Notes: generated by a model not told the origin, from the sequence alone. A stretch of DNA of 46,292 bases from Alphaproteobacteria bacterium (GCA_015062345.1 SUUV01000009.1:1-46292), one strand, 5' to 3'. Counted from the stretch's first letter, positions 17,116 to 25,378 are shown. Made by a program: numbers and translations.

Positions 17116-18426
17116 TTATACTTGTCCCAATAGCCAATCAAGCACATTTAAGCGCTTTATGCCATTATTTTCGCCAGATCCATAATCCATCGTTAATAAA
17201 AACTTCGGATAATTGTCGTCGATGGCTTCAAGTGGGGCAAGTTCACGTTCTAAAAGTTCAGATCCTAACACGTTCAATGCAACTTGGTAATATTCAACAA
17301 TACCACCGCTTTTTTTAGCCACAAAATCAACTTCAACCAACTTGCTACCCTTATGAATTTTACCAACTGAAACCTCATAACCTCGGTGTATTAACTCAAG
17401 GTACACCACATTTTCAAGAATATGACCAGCATCCATATCTTTTATACCCAGCATAGCCGTACGCAAACCTATATCAGCCACATAATACTTTGAGTTGCTG
17501 TCAAGATACTGCTTGCCTTTAATATCGTAACGATCGCATTTATACATCAGGAAACTATCGAGCAAACCTTCAATAATCCTGTCTATCGTTGGTACGGATA
17601 TTTTATGACCACCAGCGTTCAAACCACGTTCAATACTACGGACAGAGGTTTCATTCCCGATATTATCAAACATATATTTAACCACAGCGTCCAACTTGTT
17701 TGTATCGGCTATATTAAAGCGTTTTACAATATCCTTTTGGACAGTATTCAAATAAACTGTATCACGCAAATAGTCGCTGATATGTTGACGGTCATATAAC
17801 ATTTTCAACGTCTGCGGAAAACCACTTTCACGGATGTAATGTTCATAAGCGGCTTGGAAATCACCAAACTTCAAGAAATCTTGACGAGTTCTCAAGGTGT
17901 CTCCTGCCATAAGTCGATATGCCATGTAATATTCCAGAAACGATAACGGTTGCATTTTTATTTCAACATAACGACCACCTAAAGAATTAGCTAAATCGGA
18001 AGAGAACATATACGCATTGGATCCAGTTAAATATACATCGACATTCTTTTGCAAACGTAACGCATTAGCGACCTTCTGCCAATCTCTCAATAACTGGACT
18101 TCATCAATAAACACAAAGTTTATTTTTTGCGGATTTAATCGTTCAAGAATGTAGTCAAGCAGCTTTTCATAACCAACCAGGAAATGTTCTGTATCTTCGG
18201 TTAATCCTATTTTTCGAGTTTGTATAAGATCTTCAAGGTTTATACTAACGATTTGACTGTCATCGGCGATTTTATCAAGTTGTAATTGTCTTTGAAACAG
18301 CTCAAACAACTTTGATTTTCCACAACGACGAACTCCAGTCACTATTTTAATTAAATCATTTTGACCTTGCCAAGATTTCAGTTGACGTATATATTCAGGT
18401 CTATCTAACAATGTTTCTACTGCCAT
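17116..18426 (-). CDS. AAA ATPase with DUF4143
   Basis: 436-aa P-loop ATPase. Walker A GVRRCGKS (about 31-38), Walker B VFIDEVQLL (about 104-112), and sensor-like DVYLTGSNAYMFSSDLA. The C-terminal DUF4143 region includes YYVADIGLRTAML, HILENVVYLELIHRGY and VEVDFVAKK, the last a PD-(D/E)XK-like strand. These ATPases are common as stand-alone genes in bacteria and archaea; role unknown. It has its own strong promoter at 18447-18475 and a pair of palindromic repeats just upstream, so it is probably independently regulated. Confidence 0.87.
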   Translation of the reverse strand: MAVETLLDRPEYIRQLKSWQGQNDLIKIVTGVRRCGKSKLFELFQRQLQLDKIADDSQIVSINLEDLIQTRKIGLTEDTEHFLVGYEKLLDYILERLNPQKINFVFIDEVQLLRDWQKVANALRLQKNVDVYLTGSNAYMFSSDLANSLGGRYVEIKMQPLSFLEYYMAYRLMAGDTLRTRQDFLKFGDFQAAYEHYIRESGFPQTLKMLYDRQHISDYLRDTVYLNTVQKDIVKRFNIADTNKLDAVVKYMFDNIGNETSVRSIERGLNAGGHKISVPTIDRIIEGLLDSFLMYKCDRYDIKGKQYLDSNSKYYVADIGLRTAMLGIKDMDAGHILENVVYLELIHRGYEVSVGKIHKGSKLVEVDFVAKKSGGIVEYYQVALNVLGSELLERELAPLEAIDDNYPKFLLTMDYGSGENNGIKRLNVLDWLLGQV

Positions 18427-18446
18427 TTTAATCTCCTTTAATGCTA

Positions 18447-18475
18447 ATTATAATTAACAAAATCAAAAGAGTCAA
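18447..18475 (-). promoter_or_regulatory. Promoter of the DUF4143 ATPase gene
   Basis: On the minus strand TTGACT (18475-18470) and a perfect TATAAT (18452-18447) are separated by 17 bp, 21 bp before the ATG. Confidence 0.8.
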
Positions 18476-18477
18476 GA

Positions 18478-18537
18478 TTTTTGTTAAATGTATTTTACAA
18501 TTTTTAATATTTTAAGTTTTTGTTAAATAAATTTTAC
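18478..18537 (-). promoter_or_regulatory. Duplicated palindromic operator candidate
   Basis: Two near-identical 21-bp units (18478-18498 and 18517-18537), each TTTTTGTTAAAT-NN-ATTTTAC on the plus strand, 39 bp apart. Each contains an imperfect palindrome GTTAAAT/ATTTTAC. They sit directly upstream of the -35, where an activator or a dimeric repressor could bind. Confidence 0.5.
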
Positions 18538-18682
18538 GCTTTCTATTTATTCGTAGCTAAGATTTTATTTTATATGAATTATCACCGATGACCATATAAA
18601 GGTAAACAGCACTTAGTTTGTCACCAACTCTGAGTTCTATTATACATAGAGAAAATGTTTTTATGGATATAGATTTATAACA

Positions 18683-18994
18683 ATGAACATTCAGGACGTA
18701 ATGAACATAATTTCAAGCAATTTTTCCAATGGCACGGGATCTATATCTTGTGTAAACTTACTTGGACAGCGGAAAAAGTTGAAAGATGAAAAAATCAAAG
18801 ATCTTTATAATCAGTTTATCCAATATGGAAACGAGAGTATAATTTGTGCCAGTTTGAACACTTCGTCGGATTTGTTTCATTGGGTGGTAACTCACGCACA
18901 ACAGGTAATTTATTGGCGTCGAAGGGTTTATGTGGAGCAAAAAAGATTTGACTTGATTATAATTGTATTTTCTAACCACCAAATAACGATTTAA
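18683..18994 (+). CDS. Weak ORF, possibly decayed
   Basis: 103-codon ORF with no ribosome site and no recognised family. Another frame over 18860-18955 reads GNSRTTGNLLASKGLCGAKK, so a frameshifted older gene is possible. Weak evidence for a working gene. Confidence 0.25.
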   Translation: MNIQDVMNIISSNFSNGTGSISCVNLLGQRKKLKDEKIKDLYNQFIQYGNESIICASLNTSSDLFHWVVTHAQQVIYWRRRVYVEQKRFDLIIIVFSNHQITI

Positions 18995-19091
18995 TTCATA
19001 CAAAAATTAATCGTAAGATTTTTGCTGTTCTATATATATGAAAGATGCTAAAATTCTCCTAGAAACCAATATGAATAAAGGAGATAGCGTT

Positions 19092-19228
19092 ATGTATCAA
19101 ATTAAAGTCAACGGCATATTGTTACCGCAAATCTACTGGTCACTAGATCTGCTTTTGAAGCCTGTGATATAGAAAAGAAACGTGGATGTGCCGTAGTTAC
19201 AGAGATAGTTCCGTTATATGCAAATTAG
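19092..19228 (+). pseudogene. Frameshifted small gene before the DUF3768 gene
   Basis: A good AAAGGAGAT ribosome site precedes ATG 19092. The first frame reads MYQIKVNGILLPQIYWS. After about 19140 the sense continues in another frame, SAFEACDIEKKRGCAVVTE, then IVPLYAN and a stop at 19226-19228. The intact product would be about 45 aa. The two parts together look like one small protein broken by a frameshift. It lies 8 bp upstream of the DUF3768 start. Confidence 0.65.
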
Positions 19229-19236
19229 GATAAACA

Positions 19237-19563
19237 ATGGGAAGTACTACACTTATCAGATATTTAAATGACAGATTCCGTTCGACTTTTCAAGGTGGTC
19301 AGGTTGTACTTACCACTGGCATCAGATCGTTACCTCAAGAAGAAATAACGGATATTCTTTCAAAAGTTTCTAATTTTAATGATTTTAATAGCTCAAATGA
19401 CTCATATAATGAAAGAGATTTTGGAAATTTTAAATATCATAATAAACAAATATTTTGGAAAATAGACTATTATGATAAAGAATACGAATATGCTTCTGAG
19501 GATCCTGCTGATATAACCAAAACCAACAGAGTCCTCACGATTATGTTAGCAGATGAGTATTGA
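19237..19563 (+). CDS. DUF3768 domain protein
   Basis: 108 aa, full length and almost entirely the DUF3768 domain: LNDRFRSTFQGGQVVLTTGI (8-27), then DFGNFKYHNKQIFWKIDYYD, and SEDPADITKTNRVLTIMLAD near the end. This family is typical of alphaproteobacterial plasmids and conjugative elements. Function is unknown. AGGA precedes the ATG. It is the only clearly intact gene in an otherwise decayed stretch and supports a plasmid or integrative-element origin for 18.4-20.5 kb. Confidence 0.88.
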   Translation: MGSTTLIRYLNDRFRSTFQGGQVVLTTGIRSLPQEEITDILSKVSNFNDFNSSNDSYNERDFGNFKYHNKQIFWKIDYYDKEYEYASEDPADITKTNRVLTIMLADEY

Positions 19564-20470
19564 GTACATACTAGATAAATAAAATTTTGAAGATGTGTTT
19601 TATATGCCTCTTTTTTTGTTATTATGATCATTTGTACTTACTCTTGCGTAGTGAAAAATCATAGTTTTATATTCCTTTTATAAATCTGTTAACATTACAT
19701 ATAGATATACCATACAGTTGTCAATTAATCATCAAAAATAACATTAATTGTACATTAATCGTAACGAATTTTAATGTTTACATAAGCTATACTAATATTG
19801 ACATAGAGAAGTGGTAACATTGGTAACGCTGGTAACAGTAACTTTTTATATAATCTAAAAAATAAATGATTGGTTCCTATGGTTCTTCTGGATCTTTCTT
19901 GGGTTAGTTCTGGATTTTTTTTGATTCTGTATTTTAAATGATATATGTGTTATTTTTTTCTATATATATAAAATAAAAAAAGATATATATCTAATTAATA
20001 CAATAGGTTAGAAGATTTTTTCATAAAAGTTTTTCTAGAGATTAAGAGGGATTAGAAGGAAAAAGTAACAAAAAACTCCATCAGTTCCATTATTAAAAAA
20101 GAATAAAAAAATTAATATTATACATTTTTAAGTGTTACTACTGTTACCATTGTTACCATATTCAATCACTACATATAAAGAAACAGAAGTAACAGGATCA
20201 GGTGAAGTAACAGTATATATAATAAGAATAAATAACTACATATACCCATATATCCCCAGTGTCCCATAAGGCATCTCCCAGCTCCAATCCCCCCTGAGCC
20301 TTTACGTATAGGGAAGAAGCATAGGGTATAATACGAGTAGGAAATATAGCATAAACTACAACAAAAACAGCATCAGGATAAACCAAAACGAGTTATAGCG
20401 TACTTTAGTTGATCTTTACACGAAACTATAGCATTTCTATGGGTTTTCAGGGGTTCCCATCCCGTAGTGA
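19564..20470. other. Gene-free stretch with 9-bp GGTAAC arrays
   Basis: No convincing gene. GGTAAC recurs with a 9-bp period at 19813, 19822 and 19831, with a further GTAAC at 19838. The complementary GTTAC(C) recurs with the same period at 20134, 20143 and 20152. The two arrays therefore face each other across about 300 bp of very AT-rich DNA. Scattered GTAAC copies follow at 20191 and 20207. It resembles iteron arrays of a plasmid-type origin, or a remnant of coding repeats. The block 20250-20400 is GC-richer and unassigned. Confidence 0.4.
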
Positions 20471-20479
20471 ATCCGCAGC

Positions 20480-20516
20480 CAGAGTTCAAAAGTCGTCAGA
20501 AATGGCGACTTTTTTG
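20480..20516 (+). terminator. Terminator of the GCCAGAGTTCAAAAGTCG repeat, copy F
   Basis: AAAAGTCGTC pairs with GGCGACTTTT (one G-T pair) followed by T. The same segment, starting (GC)CAGAGTTCAAAAGTCG, occurs at 23502, 24357 and 31355. Confidence 0.75.
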
Positions 20517-20563
20517 TTGTAAATATAAAACCACCGGCTAGGCCGGTGGTTTTATATTTACAA
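20517..20563. terminator. Very strong bidirectional hairpin
   Basis: A 22-bp perfect stem (20517-20538 with 20542-20563) with a three-base loop and a CCACCGGC/GCCGGTGG core flanked by A- and T-rich arms. It insulates the decayed region from the membrane protein gene at 20634. Confidence 0.85.
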
Positions 20564-20565
20564 TA

Positions 20566-20597
20566 AACCCCTCACAACAATAAAATTGTGAGGGGTT
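20566..20597 (-). terminator. Terminator of the 112-aa membrane protein gene
   Basis: AACCCCTCACAA (20566-20577) pairs perfectly with TTGTGAGGGGTT (20586-20597). Confidence 0.8.
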
Positions 20598-20633
20598 AAA
20601 GTCATTTTTTTTAAAACTGATAGTATAAAAATG

Positions 20634-20972
20634 TTATGGCCAAATATTTTTCAATCTCTCTTCCTTGAAAAAATTCTTATTGGTATTGATTCCCTTTAAC
20701 CATCCGAGTAAAAATGAGAATATAGCCAAGATAACCATAATTATTTTTATTACTAAATTGGAGCTTTCAAACTCTTGATAAGACACAATACTTCCCAAGA
20801 AAAGGAAAAGCCCACTGAAAATCAATCCACCTAAAAGGGAACTTTTAATACAATCCCAAAGAGATGGTTTAAGTTTATCAAGGTAAGCACTCGCGCCAAA
20901 ATAGCCCAAAATGCTTCCAGCAATAAAAAAGGATATTATCCCGACAAAAATAAAAAAAATTGGAATTTCCAT
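20634..20972 (-). CDS. Small membrane protein
   Basis: 112 aa with three hydrophobic segments: residues 3-27 (IPIFFIFVGIISFFIAGSIL), about 45-63 (LLGGLIFSGLFLFLGS) and about 75-93 (IKIIMVILAIFSFLLGW). The short C-terminus is basic. No ribosome site is clear, but two terminators sit just downstream of the stop and the composition fits a real membrane protein. Family not recognised. It stands alone between a decayed region and a recombinase remnant. Confidence 0.6.
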   Translation of the reverse strand: MEIPIFFIFVGIISFFIAGSILGYFGASAYLDKLKPSLWDCIKSSLLGGLIFSGLFLFLGSIVSYQEFESSNLVIKIIMVILAIFSFLLGWLKGINTNKNFFKEERLKNIWP

Positions 20973-21211
20973 AATTCATAATATTTTAATGATTTACATA
21001 ATTACTTTTACTATTGAAACACACTGTAACACATTTTATTATAAAAATCAAATATTTTTATGTCTAATTTTCGGAAAATTGTTATTTTCTAAACTTCAAC
21101 CACCTAATGACTACCATTATAATACTTCACAATAGCGAAGTTTCTTTTATTAAGGGCTTGGAATACTACAATTCAAGCCCAATGATTATTAAATACAAAG
21201 TCAATTAGCAG

Positions 21212-21626
21212 ACAAATTTAAGCCTATATTGAATTAAAAACAAAAGAAGATGCTTTGCTTGATTTTTATTTAGAAGGAAGATTACCAAAAGAAACCTATG
21301 AAGAAAAACATAAACAGATTACCAATCAACGTGCTGAACTTGAACAGACAGCTGAAAAATACAAAAATATTGATGCTGATATGAAGAAAAGAGTTGTGCA
21401 GGTTATGGCTTTGGCAAATAATATCTCTAAGTTGTTTGATATGGCAACTCCGACCAGAAGAAACGAGTTATTACAATTACTTATTTCAAATTGCCAACTT
21501 AATGGTTCAAAATTGGAATATACCATAAACGCACCATTTAACTGGCTGATCAACAGCAATAATTATACCGAATGGACAACCGTCGTTATTCAACATTTAG
21601 ATGACTTTGAATGTGTTAAAGTGTAA
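21212..21626 (+). pseudogene. C-terminal remnant of a large serine recombinase
   Basis: The frame opens right after an in-frame stop at about 21209 and reads AYIELKTKEDALLDFYLEGR, then LPKETYEEKHKQITNQRAEL, a coiled-coil stretch, and ATPTRRNELLQLLISNCQ. This matches the coiled-coil C-terminal end of phage/ICE-type large serine recombinases. The catalytic N-terminal domain and zinc ribbon are missing. It is thus the trace of an element that once carried its own integrase. Confidence 0.7.
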
Positions 21627-21686
21627 AAAATTTTTACATCGTTAACTGTCAACTTTAGATAGTTTTTAGGGTGTTTTAGTTGAGTT

Positions 21687-23360
21687 TTAATTTGCTTTAT
21701 TTTTCTTATATATATTTTTTATAACATCAAAATACACTTTTACATTCATTTCCTGACACAATCTATCACAAACACTATTTAGATTTACTTTACTAAAAAA
21801 TGGCATATTTATCGTATTGTAACCTGATTTTGTAATAATAGCGTATACCAAATCATAATCTCTTGCATTATTAAAAACAAAATTATCACCCTTAACTTCA
21901 CTAATTCTTTTTTCTGCATTTCTCAGAAACTTTTTGTCCTTAATTAATAACTGCATAGAAACTAATCCTTGAGAAAATAAATGACTTAAAACACTAGATC
22001 CTGAATACTTTTTTACATGGATTATTTTTTTACCAATTTCATCTAATAAATCACAAACTTCAATTTTGCTATTACCGCCACCATATGATATTACGTTTTT
22101 ATCCATACAAATGAGATTCTTCTGTTTGGCCATTTCTTTATTATAATTATCTTCACTTGGAAAATTGCATTCTATAAATTGTATATCAGAAGTATTGTTA
22201 AAATAATCATTAAACTTCTTGTCCGTATCAGATTTAAAATCTTTATTAACCTCATACCAATTTTTATCAATTAACATAAAAGTTCTTTTTTGATAACCAT
22301 TGCTTAGCTCAATTTCTGCATTTAAACACTGAAAAGCATCCCAAGTATATAAAGGTTCATCTTTTTGGGCATCCTTAGCATATATATGATTCTGTTTCAA
22401 TGTATTAATATTAAATGGTTTATCTTTACTTTCTAAATAATTTTTATATTGAATAAGATTAAGATCATCAACTAATTTTTTCTTATCTCTACCAAAATAA
22501 AAACCCGTTATTTCTTCCCATTTAATCATCTCTGGTACAGCTAACCATATTTTCTCATTTTCATCAGAGATTTTTTGTAACTGAATATCTAGCTCTGCAT
22601 TTAATTTTTCTAGAAGCATACTATCATTTTTAATATAAGAAACATTATCAATCCACCCAAAGCCTTTCTTTTTATATTTACTAGAATTGTAGGCAGCTTT
22701 AACTAATTTTAATATCTTATCAATATTCTTAATATCAGCCTTAGCTGATACAGAGAATTTATTTGTTCCTGTTATAGTTTTTCCAATCAAATTAATAAAA
22801 GTTCTATCCCGTTCATTTTTTTCATTAAGACTTCCTGTAATACCAGTTAATATATCAGTCTGATAATCAAGATTAAAATCTATCTGAGATCCTTTTTTAG
22901 ATAATTGTTGGCTAGTTTGTTTCGGAGAAGAAGATATATCATACTTAGATAATTTTCTAAGACTAGTATCTTCCGATATTAGATTAAGTACGCACTTTAA
23001 ACCAAAATTAGGCATATATGAATCACTTTTTAACATATGAATTCCTGTCCCAAATGGTATTGCAAACATATGTTTTCCATTTAAATCTTCAAATTCCCTT
23101 ATAAATACTGCTTGAGATGATGCGGTATTAAAAATATTACTTTTATGCTCAACTCCTCCTTCGTCTGTATATGAAATCATTAAGCTTTGTTTAAAAAATC
23201 CCTGTACCCAGTCTGGCTCACGAATATGTTTAGGCTTATAATAAAGAATTCCCTCCTCAAATCGAAATTTTTTATAATTCTCTGGATCATCCTTAAATAC
23301 ATCAGTTATTGTTTTGGAAGGTTTTATATAGTATATATTTAACTTGTTTCTTTCAGTCAT
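21687..23360 (-). CDS. DUF6119/TIGR04141-family protein
   Basis: 557 aa. The N-terminal half fits the sporadically distributed TIGR04141 (DUF6119) family: LNIYYIKPS at the start, DWVQGFFKQSL, MFAIPFGTGIHMLKSDSYMP, and NFGLKCVLNLI. The C-terminal half includes LICMDKNVISYGGGNSKIEV, HVKKYSGSSVLSHLFSQG and DYDLVYAIITKSG, also typical. These proteins occur in mobile and defence regions; biochemical role unknown. Start MTERNKLN has only a weak GGAA upstream. It stands between the recombinase remnant and hairpin repeat C, like a single-gene cassette. Confidence 0.8.
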   Translation of the reverse strand: MTERNKLNIYYIKPSKTITDVFKDDPENYKKFRFEEGILYYKPKHIREPDWVQGFFKQSLMISYTDEGGVEHKSNIFNTASSQAVFIREFEDLNGKHMFAIPFGTGIHMLKSDSYMPNFGLKCVLNLISEDTSLRKLSKYDISSSPKQTSQQLSKKGSQIDFNLDYQTDILTGITGSLNEKNERDRTFINLIGKTITGTNKFSVSAKADIKNIDKILKLVKAAYNSSKYKKKGFGWIDNVSYIKNDSMLLEKLNAELDIQLQKISDENEKIWLAVPEMIKWEEITGFYFGRDKKKLVDDLNLIQYKNYLESKDKPFNINTLKQNHIYAKDAQKDEPLYTWDAFQCLNAEIELSNGYQKRTFMLIDKNWYEVNKDFKSDTDKKFNDYFNNTSDIQFIECNFPSEDNYNKEMAKQKNLICMDKNVISYGGGNSKIEVCDLLDEIGKKIIHVKKYSGSSVLSHLFSQGLVSMQLLIKDKKFLRNAEKRISEVKGDNFVFNNARDYDLVYAIITKSGYNTINMPFFSKVNLNSVCDRLCQEMNVKVYFDVIKNIYKKNKAN

Positions 23361-23497
23361 CTATTAGTTCCGGTAATAACAATCTTCTTTAATATAGCTA
23401 GGATTTTAATTTTAAAATATCAATAGATAAACCTAAAGAATCCTTTAAAATATCAAAAAAAAATCATTATAACCTAGTCCGTGTATCGCAAGCTCAC

Positions 23498-23708
23498 TCC
23501 AGCCAGAGTTCAAAAGTCGTCAGGATTTGAGCAAACGAAATTTGTTTGCTCAAACGTGATAACCCGATAGGGGCGCTGTGCTTTGCGTGCGCCAAATGGC
23601 GACTTTTTCTTTTATTTTCAAGCACTGAAGCCAGTTCGAAGATGAATATATTTTGATAGCTTGTTTTACAACATCTTCGAACTTGCTTTTTTATATTTTT
23701 AATCATTG
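23498..23708 (+). repeat. Intergenic repeat copy C with insert in the terminator loop
   Basis: Starts AGCCAGAGTTCAAAAGTCG. The terminator halves AAAAGTCGTC (23512-23521) and GGCGACTTTTT (23598-23608) are here about 76 bp apart instead of 6 bp. The insert holds two hairpins: TTTGAGCAAAC/GTTTGCTCAAA and GGCGC/GCGCC. Downstream comes the long stem GTTCGAAGATG/CATCTTCGAAC (about 23634-23685), as in copies D and E. Confidence 0.75.
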
Positions 23709-23767
23709 AAAAATACAGAAACATCTAATACAATTCTGATATGAATAAACAACTTCATAGGAAAATA

Positions 23768-24313
23768 ATGAAAAAGAATTTTTATTTTTTTAGACATGGA
23801 CAACGAAACGGTATAGATTTTGAATCTACATTAAATAAAACCGGTCTTGCTCAGGCAGACAAATTAAAGCAGTTTTTAGCTGATAAAAACATTGAGGTTA
23901 TTTACTCCAGTCCTCTTAAGCGAGCCGTAGATACTGCAAAAATTGCTGTTAATAATCCTAATATTGATATTATTGTTGATGATAGATTACTCGAAACCAC
24001 TTTTGGTTTTTGGTATTCAAATGAAGATACCATGCAACAAAAAATAAATGATAATTTTAATCGTATAAAATCTTGTCTTGATGATATTTTAGCAAATGAC
24101 GAACATACAAATATTGCTATTGCATCACATGGGGGAGTTACTAGAGCTTTGTGTTGGGCATGCGGACAAGAAATTGGAGAAATTAAACATTGTGAATGTT
24201 TCCGTTTTACATTAGATAATGGTAATTGGAAGTTTATTGAAAGATTTGATACCAAGATTGAAGGACCTAATGAATATTTAGAAGCTTGCAAACTACAACA
24301 AACCCATGATTAA
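23768..24313 (+). CDS. Histidine phosphatase family protein
   Basis: 181-aa branch-1 histidine phosphatase (phosphoglycerate-mutase-like). The catalytic RHG motif is FFRHGQRNG (His phospho-acceptor), with YSSPLKRAVDTAKIA (Arg), the acidic LLETTFG segment, and the second His in IASHGGVTRAL. Substrate unknown; small phosphosugars or nucleotides are usual. I prefer ATG 23768 (MKKNFYFFRHGQ) because AGGA precedes it with good spacing; ATG 23741 would add nine residues. Hairpin repeats C and D lie on either side, so it looks like a single-gene cassette. Confidence 0.88.
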   Translation: MKKNFYFFRHGQRNGIDFESTLNKTGLAQADKLKQFLADKNIEVIYSSPLKRAVDTAKIAVNNPNIDIIVDDRLLETTFGFWYSNEDTMQQKINDNFNRIKSCLDDILANDEHTNIAIASHGGVTRALCWACGQEIGEIKHCECFRFTLDNGNWKFIERFDTKIEGPNEYLEACKLQQTHD

Positions 24314-24356
24314 AAAAAATAATAATCTACCTCGAAAACCGTACATCGTTTCCGGT

Positions 24357-24490
24357 CAGAGTTCAAAAGTCGTCAGAAATGGCGACTTTTTTGTTATTTT
24401 ACAAGCATTTAAGCCGGTTCGAAGATGAATATATTTTGAAGGCTTGTTTTATAGCATCTTCGAACTTGCTTTTTATATTTTTCAATAACT
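24357..24490 (+). repeat. Intergenic hairpin repeat, copy D
   Basis: CAGAGTTCAAAAGTCG-type terminator (AAAAGTCGTC/GGCGACTTTT, 24365-24390), then ACAAGCATTTAAGCC, then the stem GTTCGAAGATG/CATCTTCGAAC with a 33-base loop, then TTTTTCAATAACTTAG. It follows the phosphatase gene directly. Confidence 0.8.
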
Positions 24491-24539
24491 TAGTTAATTT
24501 GCAATCATTTTATTTCCAAATAATGAGAACACAAATTTA

Positions 24540-24568
24540 TTGACTCATTCAAAATTTTTCACTATAAA
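24540..24568 (+). promoter_or_regulatory. Promoter in tandem copy 1
   Basis: TTGACT (24540-24545), 17-bp spacer, TATAAA (24563-24568). Confidence 0.65.
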
Positions 24569-24635
24569 AATTTAAGTCAAAATATAATTAGATTGTATTA
24601 TTAAAAAATATTGTAAATATGAGAACACAAATTTA

Positions 24636-24664
24636 TTGACTCATTCAAAATTTTTCACTATAAA
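24636..24664 (+). promoter_or_regulatory. Promoter in tandem copy 2
   Basis: TTGACT (24636-24641), 17-bp spacer, TATAAA (24659-24664), 50 bp before the ATG. Transcription should begin about 40 bases upstream of the gene. Confidence 0.7.
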
Positions 24665-24714
24665 AGTTTAGGCTAAAATATAATTAGATTGTATTATTAA
24701 AAAATATTGTAAAT

Positions 24715-25188
24715 ATGAAAAAAATTAATTTTGTTGATGCAGATTTGCATCTAATTTCAGAAAATTCTCCTCAAAACATGCGTTATGCTATTGATTTAGG
24801 AGTTCGTTCTGTTTTTGCAAAACGATATTTACCTGAAAGTGATCATCATTTTTTTGTTTCTGCAATTCCTTGGAAAAAACATATTAACCAAGAATGTGCA
24901 TACCATTTTTTAAGAGAAATGAAAGAGTTAAATCCCAATGTGGTTTTTGACTTGCTCGAAATTGAACAAATAGATGCTCTGAACAATCTCGGTAAAAATG
25001 TTGACTTTCGTATTACTGATTGTTGGACATGCAGTACCTATAATGATTGGCATGGACGCATTGATGGTCATTATTCATTAACTAACGGAAAAAAAGTGAT
25101 TGATTGGGGAGAAAATGAAACCGATGTTTATGTTGTTTTTGGTTTTAAACCAGGACAAGAAAAAAACATTATCTTTCCAACAGAATGA
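24715..25188 (+). CDS. Unknown 157-aa protein with duplicated promoter
   Basis: Soluble protein without signal peptide. Visible pieces: NFVDADLHLISENSPQNMRY at the start, DHHFFVSAIPWKKHINQECA, FRITDCWTCSTYNDWHGRID, and a C-terminal beta-like DVYVVFGFKPGQEKNIIFP. It is rich in Asp, His and Trp, but I recognise no family. It has no clear ribosome site; the ATG lies in AAATATGAAAAAA. Two tandem copies of a 96-bp promoter repeat precede it and a strong terminator follows, so it is a well-defined single-gene transcription unit between repeats D and E. Confidence 0.65.
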   Translation: MKKINFVDADLHLISENSPQNMRYAIDLGVRSVFAKRYLPESDHHFFVSAIPWKKHINQECAYHFLREMKELNPNVVFDLLEIEQIDALNNLGKNVDFRITDCWTCSTYNDWHGRIDGHYSLTNGKKVIDWGENETDVYVVFGFKPGQEKNIIFPTE

Positions 25189-25204
25189 CAATTGTTTGTA
25201 TTTT

Positions 25205-25233
25205 AAAAGCAGGACATAAATGCCTGCTTTTTT
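25205..25233 (+). terminator. Terminator of the 157-aa gene
   Basis: AAAAGCAGG (25205-25213) pairs with CCTGCTTTT (25223-25231), followed by T. Confidence 0.9.
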
Positions 25234-25244
25234 AAATGCAAAAT

Positions 25245-25356
25245 TTTCTTTTATTTTCAAGCATTTAAGCTGGTTCGAAGATGAATATATTTTTATAGCT
25301 TGTTTTACAACATCTTCGAACTCGCTTTTTATATTTTTCAATAGCTTAGCAAATTT
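25245..25356 (+). repeat. Intergenic hairpin repeat, copy E
   Basis: TTTTATTTTCAAGCATTTAAG, then GTTCGAAGATG (25274-25284) pairing with CATCTTCGAAC (25311-25321), then TTTTTCAATAGCTTAG. Same scaffold and stem as C and D, but the preceding terminator is the unrelated one of the 157-aa gene. Confidence 0.8.
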
Positions 25357-25378
25357 CAGCCTTTTTGAGCATAAAAAT

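Larger units (their letters stand above)
24523..24714 (+). repeat. Two tandem 96-bp copies upstream of the 157-aa gene
   Basis: 24523-24618 and 24619-24714 differ at only a few positions. Each begins ATGAGAACAC and contains its own promoter. The ATG of the downstream gene (24715) falls exactly where a third copy's ATG would start, so the gene start is in register with the repeat. Confidence 0.92.

Noticed and set aside
20198..20386. 62-codon minus-strand ORF
   Set aside because: Low-complexity aromatic product, no ribosome site, within a decayed non-coding stretch.
24523..24714. Tandem 96-bp repeats as a CRISPR array
   Set aside because: Only two units, no spacers between them, and no cas genes; each unit is a promoter region.
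23634..25321. Hairpins GTTCGAAGATG/CATCTTCGAAC as integron attC sites
   Set aside because: The cassette-like layout and the GTT/AAC ends are suggestive, but the RYYYAAC/GTTRRRY cores and paired inner boxes are not met, cassettes lie in both orientations, and no tyrosine integron integrase is in the window. A HattCI search would settle it.
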